Shown here piece after piece: positions 55,252 to 63,051 of a DNA stretch of 64,000 nt (position 1 is its first letter; the number at the start of each line of letters is the position of its first letter). The stretch comes from Acidovorax sp. FHTAMBA (GTDB lineage Bacteria; Pseudomonadota; Gammaproteobacteria; Burkholderiales; Burkholderiaceae_C). The stretch is taken from assembly GCF_038958875.1 (NCBI RefSeq), contig NZ_CP152407.1, positions 2,487,501-2,551,500 on the forward strand, in the 5' to 3' direction. Below the pieces are notes generated by a model. It saw nothing but the letters and a program-made list of their open reading frames with translations, ran no database searches and was not told the DNA's origin. The position numbers and the translations under genes were made by a program.

Positions 55252-55671
55252 ATGTTCGCCGATCTCAAGACCCACGTATGGGCCTACCCTGCGCTGGAAG
55301 TGGTGCACATCGTGGGCATTGCACTGCTGCTCGGTAACCTGGTGCTGCTGGAGCTGCGGGTGTTTGGGCGCGGTGCGGCGTTGCCGGTCAGGGACCTGGC
55401 CCGGCTGAGCCTGTCGGTGGCGCTGTGCGGCTTTGGCCTGGCGGCGGCCTCGGGCCTGCTGATGTTTGCCACGCAGCCTGCCGAGCTGCTCAGCAACCGC
55501 GTATTTACCTTGAAGATGCTGTTGTTAATGCTTGCAGGCTGTAATGCTGCGTGGTTCCATGGACGCGGGTCATTGGCGCGTCTGGACGGGCTGGCCCGTG
55601 CGCAGATGCTCGCATCCACCGTGGTCTGGCTGGCCGTCGTGGTTTGCGGCCGCTGGATTGCCTATGTCTAG
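55252..55671 (+). CDS. Integral membrane protein, DUF6644-like
   Basis: The 139-residue protein has four hydrophobic helices (ALEVVHIVGIALLLGNLVLL; LSLSVALCGFGLAAASGLLMF; LKMLLLMLAGCNAAWF; TVVWLAVVVCGRWIA) and a conserved-looking His in the first. Such small four-helix proteins often resemble cytochrome b561-like or copper-resistance-associated membrane proteins. The DUF assignment is from memory. The next gene, 21 nt on, encodes a secreted partner. Confidence 0.7.
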   Translation: MFADLKTHVWAYPALEVVHIVGIALLLGNLVLLELRVFGRGAALPVRDLARLSLSVALCGFGLAAASGLLMFATQPAELLSNRVFTLKMLLLMLAGCNAAWFHGRGSLARLDGLARAQMLASTVVWLAVVVCGRWIAYV

Positions 55672-55692
55672 CCAATCAAGGAGAGAACCTCT

Positions 55693-56163
55693 ATGAGCCT
55701 GCAACGTCGTCACCTGCTCGCGGTCGCCGCAGCCCTGCCGCTGGCTGCCCGCGCCCACCACGGCTGGAGCAGTTTTGACCCCGACCGCCCCATCTACCTG
55801 GAAGGCACGGTGCGCAAGGTGCGCTGGCAAAACCCCCATGCCGAGCTGGAACTGGAACTGCCCGCCGATTTGAAGCTGCCCGCCAGTCTGGCGCAGCGGG
55901 CCGTGCCCGCCCAGGCCTCGCCGGTGGATGGCAAGGCGCTGCTGGCCAAAACCGTCTTGCCCACCCGCAAGGACCGTACATGGGAGATCGAGCTGGCGCC
56001 GCTGACCCGCATGCAGGCCTGGCAGGTGCCAGAGATCAAGCCGGGCGCGGTGCTGTCGGTGGTCGGCTTCACCCTGCGTGAGGAAAAAGGCGATGCGGTG
56101 CTGCGCGCCGAGTACCTGTTTGTGGATGGCAAGGCCTACGCGCTGCGTTCCGGGCCGGCCTGA
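55693..56163 (+). CDS. Secreted DUF6152-like protein
   Basis: The 156-residue protein has a signal peptide (LQRRHLLAVAAALPLAARA) followed by HHGWSSFDPDRPIYLEGTV, a start typical of the DUF6152 family of small periplasmic beta-rich proteins. The mature part has WQNPHAELELEL and alternating beta strands. No catalytic motif is visible. It forms a pair with the upstream membrane protein and ends at a strong terminator. Confidence 0.75.
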   Translation: MSLQRRHLLAVAAALPLAARAHHGWSSFDPDRPIYLEGTVRKVRWQNPHAELELELPADLKLPASLAQRAVPAQASPVDGKALLAKTVLPTRKDRTWEIELAPLTRMQAWQVPEIKPGAVLSVVGFTLREEKGDAVLRAEYLFVDGKAYALRSGPA

Positions 56164-56192
56164 ACAACGTTTGTGAGCGGTGCTGAAAAAGC

Positions 56193-56229
56193 AAAGCGGC
56201 GTGCCCGGTAAGGCACGCCGCTTTTTTTT
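56193..56229. terminator. Strong bidirectional intrinsic terminator
   Basis: AAAGCGGCGTGCC, loop CGGTAA, GGCACGCCGCTTT and then a run of eight T's. A 13-bp stem between the DUF6152-like gene and the convergent adk gene. Confidence 0.93.
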
Positions 56230-56291
56230 GATGGTTTGCGCGGCCCGGGAAGTTGCGGGACCGCGTTCAGCCGATCAGGCGGTAAACCCGC

Positions 56292-56948
56292 TCAACTGGC
56301 CAGCGCCTCGAAGGCACGCGCGGTGATTTCTTCCACGCTGCCCGTGCCACTGATGGCGCGGTACTTGGGGGCGGCATCGGGTTCGGCCTTGGCCCAGTTG
56401 CTGTAGTAGTCCACCAGAGGACGTGTCTGGTCGCTGTAGACCTGCAGGCGCTTTTGCACGGTTTCTTCCTTGTCGTCCTCGCGCTGGATCAGGTCTTCGC
56501 CGGTTACATCGTCCTTGCCAGCCACCTTGGGCGGATTGAACTTGACGTGGTAGGTGCGGCCACTGGCGGGGTGGGAGCGGCGGCCGCTCATGCGCTCGAT
56601 GATGGCGTCAAAGGGCACGTCGATTTCCAGCACGTAGTCGAGCTTGACGCCCGCCGCCTTCATGGCATCGGCCTGGGGAATGGTGCGGGGGAATCCGTCA
56701 AACAGAAAGCCGTGTGCGCAGTCTGCCTGCGTGATGCGTTCCTTCACCAGCCCGATGATGATGTCATCGCTGACCAGGGCCCCGGAATCCATCACGGCCT
56801 TGGCTTGCAGGCCCAGGGGCGTGCCCGCCTTGACGGCCGCGCGCAGCATGTCGCCGGTGGAGATTTGCGGGATGCCGTACTTCTGGCAGATGAACGTGGC
56901 TTGCGTGCCCTTTCCGGCGCCAGGCGCGCCCAACAGAATCAGTCTCAT
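56292..56948 (-). CDS. adk: Adenylate kinase
   Basis: The 218-residue enzyme interconverts ATP + AMP and 2 ADP. P-loop GAPGAGKGTQ (7-16), AMP-binding STGDMLRAAV, FLFDGFPRTIPQAD (Walker B region) and LID-domain GRTYHVKFNPPKV are all present. It has the long LID form without the four zinc cysteines. It is downstream of the kdsB cluster on the same strand with a 185-nt gap, so probably has its own promoter. Confidence 0.98.
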   Translation of the reverse strand: MRLILLGAPGAGKGTQATFICQKYGIPQISTGDMLRAAVKAGTPLGLQAKAVMDSGALVSDDIIIGLVKERITQADCAHGFLFDGFPRTIPQADAMKAAGVKLDYVLEIDVPFDAIIERMSGRRSHPASGRTYHVKFNPPKVAGKDDVTGEDLIQREDDKEETVQKRLQVYSDQTRPLVDYYSNWAKAEPDAAPKYRAISGTGSVEEITARAFEALAS

Positions 56949-57133
56949 GGAAGTCCTCGAAGGTTAGAAATCGGTCGGCGCCGCTGGCGCGGGCATTCGA
57001 AGGGCGCCTGAAGCCGTTCGGGTCGCCCGGGATGCGATGCTCTGGTTGCGGGCGAGGATAGCATGTGACTCCCTCGCCCTGACTTACACGGTACGCGGGC
57101 TTTCAGGGGCCGTTCTGTGGGCAGTGCAGCACA

Positions 57134-57955
57134 TCACCCAGCCAGCAGGCGGCGAACCCGCTCCAGGTCTTGGGGCGTGTCCACACCCGGCCCGGGCGCG
57201 GTATCGGTCAGGTGCACCGCAATGCGGTGGCCATGCCACAGCGCCCGCAGCTGCTCCAGCGCTTCCACGGCCTCGGTCGGCGCGGGCGCCAGTGCCGGAA
57301 ACGCGCGCAAAAAGTCCGCACGGTAACTGTAGATGCCCACGTGGCGCAAGGGCGCGAACCCCGCCAGCGCGGCCACGCCGGGCGCTGCCTCGCGGGCCGC
57401 GCCGTCCCACCAGCACGCATCGGCATGGTCGCGTGCGAACGGGATGGGCGCGCGGCTGAAATAGTGCGCCAGCCCGCGCGCGTCCAGCACGACCTTGACC
57501 ACGTTGGGGTTGGTGTAGTCGGCCAGCGAGGCAATGGCGTGCGCGGCCGTGCCCATGCTGGCTTCCGGCCGGGCGGTGAGCAGGGCCGCCACCGCGTTGA
57601 TGAGGCCGGGCTCCATCAGTGGCTCGTCGCCCTGCACGTTCACCACCACGTCGTCGCCCTCCAGGCCCAGCAGGGTGCAGGCTTCAGCCAGGCGGTCGCT
57701 GCCGCTGGCGTGGTCGCTGCGGGTGAGGATGGCTTCCACCCCATGCTGGCGGCAGGCGTCGAGGATGCGCACATCGTCAGCGGCCACCACGGTGCGCTGG
57801 GCGCCACTGGCGGCGGCGCGCCGGGCCACGCGCACCACCATGGGCAGGCCCGCAATGTCCGCCAGGGGCTTGTCGGGCAGGCGGCTTGACGCCATGCGGG
57901 CCGGGATCAGCACGGTAAAGCTGCCCTCGCTGGCGGCGGCGGCCGGGGTGCTCAC
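57134..57955 (-). CDS. kdsB: CMP-KDO synthetase
   Basis: The 273-residue nucleotidyltransferase activates KDO with CTP for lipopolysaccharide inner-core synthesis. The start FTVLIPARMASSRLPDKPLADI holds the nucleotide-binding signature, VVNVQGDEPLMEP is the central motif, and HVGIYSYRADFL and VDTPQDLERVRRLL close the protein. It overlaps the trm112-like stop by 4 nt and follows lpxK, making a compact lipid A/KDO cluster. Confidence 0.97.
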   Translation of the reverse strand: MSTPAAAASEGSFTVLIPARMASSRLPDKPLADIAGLPMVVRVARRAAASGAQRTVVAADDVRILDACRQHGVEAILTRSDHASGSDRLAEACTLLGLEGDDVVVNVQGDEPLMEPGLINAVAALLTARPEASMGTAAHAIASLADYTNPNVVKVVLDARGLAHYFSRAPIPFARDHADACWWDGAAREAAPGVAALAGFAPLRHVGIYSYRADFLRAFPALAPAPTEAVEALEQLRALWHGHRIAVHLTDTAPGPGVDTPQDLERVRRLLAG

Positions 57956-58134
57956 TGCTCCAGTTCCTCGTCGGTGAGCGTGCGGGCCTCGTTCTCCAGC
58001 AGCACCGGTATGCCGTCGCGCACCGGGTAGGCCAGGCGTGCGCTGCGCGATACCAGTTCCTGGGCTTCGCGGTTGTAGGTCAGCGGGCCTTTGGTGACGG
58101 GGCAGACCAGCAGTTCAAGCAGTTTGGGATCCAT
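57952..58134 (-). CDS. Trm112-family zinc-ribbon-like small protein
   Basis: The 60-residue protein of the Trm112/YcaR family begins MDPKLLELLVCPVTKGPLTY, with one Cys in the LVCPVTKG motif, and ends with the YPVRDGIPVLLENEARTL segment. YcaR-type proteins lie between lpxK and kdsB in many proteobacteria; the molecular role is uncertain, with a methyltransferase-partner role known for eukaryotic Trm112. Stop overlaps the kdsB start (ATGA), so the two are translationally coupled. Confidence 0.93.
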   Translation of the reverse strand: MDPKLLELLVCPVTKGPLTYNREAQELVSRSARLAYPVRDGIPVLLENEARTLTDEELEQ

Positions 58135-58196
58135 GGCGGCGGGCTTTCCGGGGGAGGGTTCGTTCAGGCAGGTGGGGATGGATGATAGCGGCGGGC

Positions 58197-59285
58197 TCAT
58201 GTCAACCGGGCTTGGCCCAGGGCTGCATCCAGGCGGGCGTCCAGTGCTTCCAAGAACCCGGGGTCGATCTGCAGTTGCAAGGGCACGGCCAGTGCATCCA
58301 CGCCCTGCAGCCACAGCTTCACGGCGTCTTTTTCGGTGCAAATCAGGGTGTAGCGCTTATCAGACAAGCGCTTCCAGCTATTGAAATCATAGTGATCGGG
58401 CAGGGGCTCTGCGTGGGCCAGCGTGAGCCCCTGCGCCCGCAGCATGGCAAAGAAGTCTTCGGGCCGGGCCACGGCCGCCACCGCGTGCAACGGCTGGCCC
58501 TGCAATTGCGCCAGGGGCACCTGCGTGCCGTCCGCGCGCAGCGCATGCGGAGCCAGGGTGCGCTGCAGGCCGAACGCTGGTGCGGTGCCACCGGGCACGG
58601 CGTGGCCCGCGTGCAGCACGAAGTCCACGCTGCGCGGCCAGGGCTCGCGCAGCGGGCCCGCAGGCAGCAGAAAGCCATTGCCGATGCCTTGGTCGTTGAA
58701 CACGCAGATCTCCACATCGCGCTGCAGCGCAAGGTGCTGCAGGCCGTCGTCGCACACCAGCACGTCGGTATCCGGATGGGCGGCCAGCAGGGCGCGGGCG
58801 GCGTCGATGCGGCGGGCGGCCACATACACGGGCACCGCTCCCGTACCGGGCGCCCGGCTCGCGGCCATGCTGCGCGCCATCAGTGCGGGCTCGTCACCGA
58901 CATCGCTGGCGCTGCTGTGGGGCGTGGCGGCCCGGCAATCGGTGGTGCTGCGCCCGTACCCGCGGGAGATCACCCCGACGCGCAGTCCGCGCGCCACCAA
59001 ATGGTGCACCAGCGCCAGAACCACGGGCGTTTTGCCAGCGCCCCCGGCAATCACATTGCCCACCACCACCACGGGCCGGCCGGGGTGCTCTGCCCGCAGC
59101 CACCCCCAGCGGTACAGGGCGCGGCGCAAGCGCACCACCAGGCCGTAGATGACCGAAACAGGCCACAGCGCCCATGCGGCCACAGAGCGCTGGTGCCAGA
59201 CCTGTTGCAGGCCGCGCTGCGTGGAAGCGGTCGTGGAAGGGGTCGTGGATGAGGCGGAGGGCGGCTGCGGCCCGGCGGCAGCCAT
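58197..59285 (-). CDS. lpxK: Tetraacyldisaccharide 4'-kinase
   Basis: The 362-residue inner-membrane kinase phosphorylates the lipid A precursor at the 4' position. It has one N-terminal membrane anchor (LWPVSVIYGLVVRLRRALY), the P-loop GNVIAGGAGKTPV near residue 78, VISRGYGRSTTD and the DDGLQHLALQRDVEI catalytic region. Near the end TEKDAVKL is conserved. Between them residues about 298-312 (DFNSWKRLSDKRYTL) are encoded by a palindromic repeat. Upstream is exbD with a 5-nt gap, downstream the trm112-like gene. Confidence 0.95.
   Translation of the reverse strand: MAAAGPQPPSASSTTPSTTASTQRGLQQVWHQRSVAAWALWPVSVIYGLVVRLRRALYRWGWLRAEHPGRPVVVVGNVIAGGAGKTPVVLALVHHLVARGLRVGVISRGYGRSTTDCRAATPHSSASDVGDEPALMARSMAASRAPGTGAVPVYVAARRIDAARALLAAHPDTDVLVCDDGLQHLALQRDVEICVFNDQGIGNGFLLPAGPLREPWPRSVDFVLHAGHAVPGGTAPAFGLQRTLAPHALRADGTQVPLAQLQGQPLHAVAAVARPEDFFAMLRAQGLTLAHAEPLPDHYDFNSWKRLSDKRYTLICTEKDAVKLWLQGVDALAVPLQLQIDPGFLEALDARLDAALGQARLT
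58351..58393. repeat. Palindromic element copy 10, inside lpxK
   Basis: TAGCGCTTATCAGACAAGCG, CTTCCAGCTATTGAAATCAT, AG. This shortened copy keeps the palindrome and one AGCTATT..ATCATAG arm and lies in frame within lpxK. Confidence 0.85.
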
Positions 59286-59290
59286 GCCCG

Positions 59291-59737
59291 TCAGCGGCTG
59301 GCGGCGCGGCCTGTTGCCGACGACTGCGTGGCAAAGGTGATCTGCGTGAGGCCCACGCGGCGTGCGGCCTCCATCACCGACACCACGGACTGGTGCGGCG
59401 CCATTGCATCGGCGCTGATGATGACCACGCTGTCACGCCCCGCAGCGGCGGCGGTGCGCAGCGCCTGCGCAATGGCGTCCACGCTCTTGCCGTCCACACC
59501 GGTCTTGTTGACGGCATAGCGGCCATCGGCCGCCACAGAGACGATCACCTCCTTGGGGTGGTCGCGCTGCTGCTCGGCGTCGGCCACGGGCAGGGTCAGC
59601 TGCAGTTCGGTGAACTTGCTGTAGGTGGTGGTCAGCATCAGGAAGATGAGGATCACCAGCAGCACGTCGATGAACGGGATCAGGTTGATCTCGGGCTCGT
59701 TCTTGGGACGGGGGCTGAAGTTCATGGGCGATGGCAA
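59291..59737 (-). CDS. exbD: ExbD/TolR-family biopolymer transport protein
   Basis: The 148-residue protein has a cytoplasmic N-terminus, one membrane helix (INLIPFIDVLLVILIFLML, about 18-36) with the conserved Asp of the proton channel, and a periplasmic domain. It works with the ExbB-like protein encoded upstream to energise an outer-membrane or envelope process. The exbB-exbD-lpxK order is common in betaproteobacteria and may link to lipid A transport or TonB energisation. No TonB is encoded here. Confidence 0.93.
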   Translation of the reverse strand: MPSPMNFSPRPKNEPEINLIPFIDVLLVILIFLMLTTTYSKFTELQLTLPVADAEQQRDHPKEVIVSVAADGRYAVNKTGVDGKSVDAIAQALRTAAAAGRDSVVIISADAMAPHQSVVSVMEAARRVGLTQITFATQSSATGRAASR

Positions 59738-59767
59738 GGAAGCGGGCAGGCGGCCAAAAGGGGCTTT

Positions 59768-60415
59768 TTATTTGGCCTTGCGCAGGCGCAGGATGTGGCG
59801 CACAAACTGCTCGGACGCGAGCTCCAGCGTGAGCAGGTAGGCATCCACACGGGCGCGGAAGTAGCGCCAGAAGATCAGCGCCGGGATGGCCACGATCAGG
59901 CCGAACGCGGTGTTGTACAGCGCAATCGAGATGCCATGCGCCAGCTGCGCGGGGTTGCCGCCGCCCATGGCCTGGCCCATGCCGCCGCCACCGGCCTGCG
60001 AGCCAAAAATCTCGATCATGCCGATGACGGTGCCCAGCAGGCCCAGCAGGGGCGCGGCCGAAGCGATGGTGGCCAGGGCCGACAGGTATTTCTCCAGCCG
60101 GTGCGCCACCGCACGGCCAGCACCTTCCATGGCGGCGCGCAGGTCGGTCTCGCTGCACTGGGGGTTGCTGTTGAGGGTGCGCAGGCCGCTGGCCAGCACT
60201 TCGCCCAGCGCGGAGTTCTGCGCCAGCTGGTTCACCACGTCGGGGGTGGGCACTGCTTTGGACGACACCGTGATGGCTTCATCGAGCAATTTTGGTGGCG
60301 CGACGCGGGCCGTCTTGAGGGCCACGAACCGTTCGAAAATCAGCGCCATTCCCAGGACGGAACACGCAATCAGGGGCCAAATGGGCCAGCCTGCGGCTTG
60401 TATGATGGACAGCAA
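59768..60415 (-). CDS. exbB: ExbB/TolQ/MotA-family proton channel protein
   Basis: The 215-residue protein has three membrane helices: near the start (AAGWPIWPLIACSVLGMALI), around residue 115-135 (LATIASAAPLLGLLGTVIGMIEIFG) and 160-180. The GLLGTVIGMI motif is the family signature. It forms the pentameric proton channel with ExbD. The gene heads the minus-strand exbB-exbD-lpxK-trm112-kdsB cluster and is divergent from xseA. Confidence 0.93.
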   Translation of the reverse strand: MLSIIQAAGWPIWPLIACSVLGMALIFERFVALKTARVAPPKLLDEAITVSSKAVPTPDVVNQLAQNSALGEVLASGLRTLNSNPQCSETDLRAAMEGAGRAVAHRLEKYLSALATIASAAPLLGLLGTVIGMIEIFGSQAGGGGMGQAMGGGNPAQLAHGISIALYNTAFGLIVAIPALIFWRYFRARVDAYLLTLELASEQFVRHILRLRKAK

Positions 60416-60767
60416 ATCTCTCTCCGGGCAGATGAAAGCAATCGGCGATTATGGCCCAGCTTGCAGCGGCTTCTGCGTCACAAACAGTTACCTCGCCGCG
60501 CCCCTTTTCCCCGGCCGGTGTCACCCACAAAATCTGTGGATAACTTTGTGGGAAACCCGGTCTCCGGTCCGTGCAAAGTGGCGCCACGCCGTGGTTGCAA
60601 CAGATTGATGAAAAATTGCGCAGCAAAAATGCCTTATAAAACAACAACTTGCACGTGTCTGCTTGCTGTGCGGCCGGCTCGGGCCACAGCGGCAAGCTAC
60701 CCCGCCGCTCCCGTGGCGCTGTGGAGTACTCGCTCTTCAAGCCCCGCGCAAACACGCGCCGTGCCTC
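60416..60767. other. Divergent intergenic region between exbB and xseA
   Basis: About 350 nt without a supported gene. It must carry promoters for both directions. It contains a consensus DnaA-type 9-mer within an inverted repeat (listed separately) and an A/T-rich stretch around 60600-60650 with a TATAAA that could be a -10 for xseA. The open frame extending upstream of the xseA ATG is unlikely to be coding. Confidence 0.6.
60524..60552. promoter_or_regulatory. Inverted repeat enclosing a DnaA-box-like 9-mer
   Basis: CCCACAAA and TTTGTGGG arms, 13 nt apart, flank TGTGGATAA, the exact reverse complement of the DnaA box TTATCCACA. The arrangement is symmetrical around the box. Whether DnaA or another factor binds is unknown. 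Confidence 0.5.
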
Positions 60768-62093
60768 ATGGTTGAGCGCCCAAACCAAGCAGTGGCGCCG
60801 CGTGTGTGGGAAGTTGGCGCGCTATGCCGCGCCATTGCTGATGCGCTGGAGGCAAGGTTCAATCCTGTCGCGGTGCGCGGCGAGATAACGGGCTTTTCGC
60901 GCGCATCCAGCGGACATTGCTACTTCTCGGTCAAAGACGCGACCGGCCAGTTGCGCTGCGCCATGTTCCGCCGCGCCGCCAGCCTGCTTGACTTTTCGCC
61001 GCGCGATGGCGAATTGGTGGAAGTGCGGGGGCGCCTCGGGGTGTACGAGGCGCGGGGCGACCTGCAGTTCATCGTGGAAAGCATGCAGCGCGCGGGGCAG
61101 GGCGCTTTGTTCGAACAGTTCCTGCGCCTGAAGGCGCAGCTCGACGCCGAAGGCCTGTTTGACACCGCCCGCAAGCGCCCGCTGCCCTTGCAGCCGCGGG
61201 GCATCGGTGTGGTGACGTCCACCGGGGCAGCGGCCTTGCACGACGTGGTCACGGCACTGCGCCGGCGCGTGCCGCACATCCCGGTGGTGCTGGCGCCTGC
61301 GCAGGTGCAGGGCGCTGCGGCGCCGGCCTCGCTGGTTGCGGCGCTATCAAAACTGTATCTGCTTGCGCAAGCGGGGCAAGCCCCGGAGGCTGATTTGAGC
61401 CAGAATCCGCCGATTGACGTGATTTTGCTGGTGCGCGGTGGTGGTTCCATCGAAGACCTCTGGGCGTTCAACGACGAGCAGCTCGCCCGCACCATCGTGC
61501 AAAGCCCGGTGCCCCTGGTGTGCGGCGTGGGGCATGAGACCGACTTCACCATTGCCGACTTCTGCGCCGACCTGCGCGCGCCCACGCCCACTGCCGCGGC
61601 CGAGCTGGTGGCCCAGCCGCGCGATGTGTGGCTGGGCGCCCTGGGCCTGCTGGCCGCGCGCATCAGCGACGGGGTGCAGCGCCAGCTCGATGCCCGGCAC
61701 CAGCGGCTGGACCAGGCCGCGGCGCGGCTGGGCCGGCCCTCGGGCCTGGTGGCTCGCGAGCAGATGCAGCTGGCCCGCCTGGCCCAGCGCATGCGCCACG
61801 GCGTGCTCCTGAAATTGCAGCGCCTGGCGCAATCACAGCAAGCGCTGACGGCCCATTTGCCCCAGGCGCTTCAACGCAGCGTGGCGCAGCAGTCCGACCG
61901 GCTCGGCCGTGCCGCCTTGCGGCTGGAGCTGCTGGACCCGCGCCTGGTGCTGCAGCGCGGCTATGCGCTGTTGACCGACGCTGATGGCCACGCGGTGACC
62001 AGTGTGCGCCAGGCCCGTCCTGGCGATGCGCTGCGGGCCACCTTGGCCGATGGCGCAGTCGATGTGACGGTCACCCAGCCGCGGCTGCTGTGA
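60768..62093 (+). CDS. xseA: Exodeoxyribonuclease VII large subunit
   Basis: The 441-residue subunit has an N-terminal OB fold (VAVRGEITGFSRASSGHCYF), the catalytic domain with GIGVVTSTGAAALHDV and VRGGGSIEDLWAFNDEQLAR, and a C-terminal coiled coil. With XseB it degrades single-stranded DNA. The ATG at 60768 fits the family start VWEVGALCRAIADALEARF; the frame extending upstream is spurious. Residues about 192-213 (the KLYLLAQAGQAPEADLSQNP area) form an insertion relative to E. coli XseA, encoded by a palindromic element. No xseB is adjacent; sodB follows 192 nt downstream. Confidence 0.95.
   Translation: MVERPNQAVAPRVWEVGALCRAIADALEARFNPVAVRGEITGFSRASSGHCYFSVKDATGQLRCAMFRRAASLLDFSPRDGELVEVRGRLGVYEARGDLQFIVESMQRAGQGALFEQFLRLKAQLDAEGLFDTARKRPLPLQPRGIGVVTSTGAAALHDVVTALRRRVPHIPVVLAPAQVQGAAAPASLVAALSKLYLLAQAGQAPEADLSQNPPIDVILLVRGGGSIEDLWAFNDEQLARTIVQSPVPLVCGVGHETDFTIADFCADLRAPTPTAAAELVAQPRDVWLGALGLLAARISDGVQRQLDARHQRLDQAAARLGRPSGLVAREQMQLARLAQRMRHGVLLKLQRLAQSQQALTAHLPQALQRSVAQQSDRLGRAALRLELLDPRLVLQRGYALLTDADGHAVTSVRQARPGDALRATLADGAVDVTVTQPRLL
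61343..61405. repeat. Palindromic element copy 11, diverged, inside xseA
   Basis: GCTATCAAAACTGTATCTGC, TTGCGCAAGCGGGGCAAGCC, CCGGAGGCTGATTTGAGCC. It keeps the TATC/AGCTGCTTGCGC and GGAGGC..ATTTGA arms of other copies but has a different palindrome centre, so it is older or a sub-type. Fully in frame. Confidence 0.65.
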
Positions 62094-62285
62094 AGCCTTG
62101 CTGAGGGCGCTCGTGTAGGACATGGCCGGTTTGTGGCCCTGGCCGCCGGTTTGGCGTGGCCCCGGGCTGCACATGTCATCTGATGTTCCTACAATGCCCC
62201 CTCGCTCTGTGCCCGACTGCGTTGCTCAGGAAAGCAAGCGTTGCAGATGGCATCCCAGAATTTCTAACCACAAGGAAACACCACC

Positions 62286-62867
62286 ATGGAACACACCCTT
62301 CCCCCGCTGCCCTACGCCATTGACGCTCTGGCCCCGCACTACAGCCAGGAAACCCTGGAATACCATCATGGCAAGCACCACAACGCCTATGTGGTGAACC
62401 TGAACAACCTGCAAAAGGGCACCGAATTCGAATCGATGACGCTCGAAGAGATCGTCAAGAAGTCGAGCGGCGGCATCTACAACAACGCTGCGCAGATCTG
62501 GAACCACACCTTCTTCTGGAGCTGCATGGCCCCCCAGGGCGGCGGCGAGCCTTCCGGCGCGCTGGCTGCAGCCATCAACGCTAAGTGGGGCAGCTATGCC
62601 GCCTTCAAGGAAGCGTTTGTGAAGTCGGCCGTGGGCAACTTCGGCTCGGGCTGGACCTGGCTGGTGAAGAAGGCCGACGGCAGCGTGGACATCGTCAACA
62701 CCGGCGCCGCCGGCACGCCCCTGACCACCGCCGACAAGGCCCTGCTGACGGTGGACGTGTGGGAACACGCGTACTACATCGACTACCGCAACATGCGCCC
62801 GAAGTTTGTCGAAACCTTCCTCGACAAGCTGGTGAACTGGAAGTTTGCCGAAGCCAACTTCGCCTGA
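62286..62867 (+). CDS. sodB: Superoxide dismutase, iron type
   Basis: The 193-residue enzyme dismutates superoxide in the cytoplasm. Metal ligands are His27, His74, Asp157 and His161, the last two in DVWEHAYYID. AAQIWNHTFFW (68-78) is the iron-type signature, and the length matches FeSOD. AAGGAA lies 7 nt before the ATG. It stands alone and is closed by a strong terminator. Confidence 0.96.
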   Translation: MEHTLPPLPYAIDALAPHYSQETLEYHHGKHHNAYVVNLNNLQKGTEFESMTLEEIVKKSSGGIYNNAAQIWNHTFFWSCMAPQGGGEPSGALAAAINAKWGSYAAFKEAFVKSAVGNFGSGWTWLVKKADGSVDIVNTGAAGTPLTTADKALLTVDVWEHAYYIDYRNMRPKFVETFLDKLVNWKFAEANFA

Positions 62868-62920
62868 TACGCCCACGGCGGCCCGCCCTGCGCCTGTCTC
62901 GGCAGGTCAGGCGGGCAGAC

Positions 62921-62948
62921 AAAAAAACGGCCCTCGGGCCGTTTTTTT
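62921..62948 (+). terminator. Intrinsic terminator after sodB
   Basis: AAAAAAACGGCC-CTCG-GGCCGTTTTTTT: GC stem with A- and T-tracts on both sides, so also active in the reverse direction against the convergent DUF192 gene. Confidence 0.93.
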
Positions 62949-62961
62949 AATGGAATTTATG

Positions 62962-63018
62962 TGTTTTTGAGGCTCTGGCGCTTGATAGGTAAGCGCGAGT
63001 AGCTATAAATATAGTAGC
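62962..63018. repeat. Palindromic element copy 12, between sodB and the DUF192 gene
   Basis: TTTTTGAGGCTCTGGCGCTT, GATAGGTAAGCGCGAGTAGC, TATAAATATAGTAG. Lies in the gap between two convergent genes, next to the sodB terminator. Confidence 0.85.
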
Positions 63019-63051
63019 GATCCAGCGCCCAAAAGGCGTGTTGCTCCGGCA

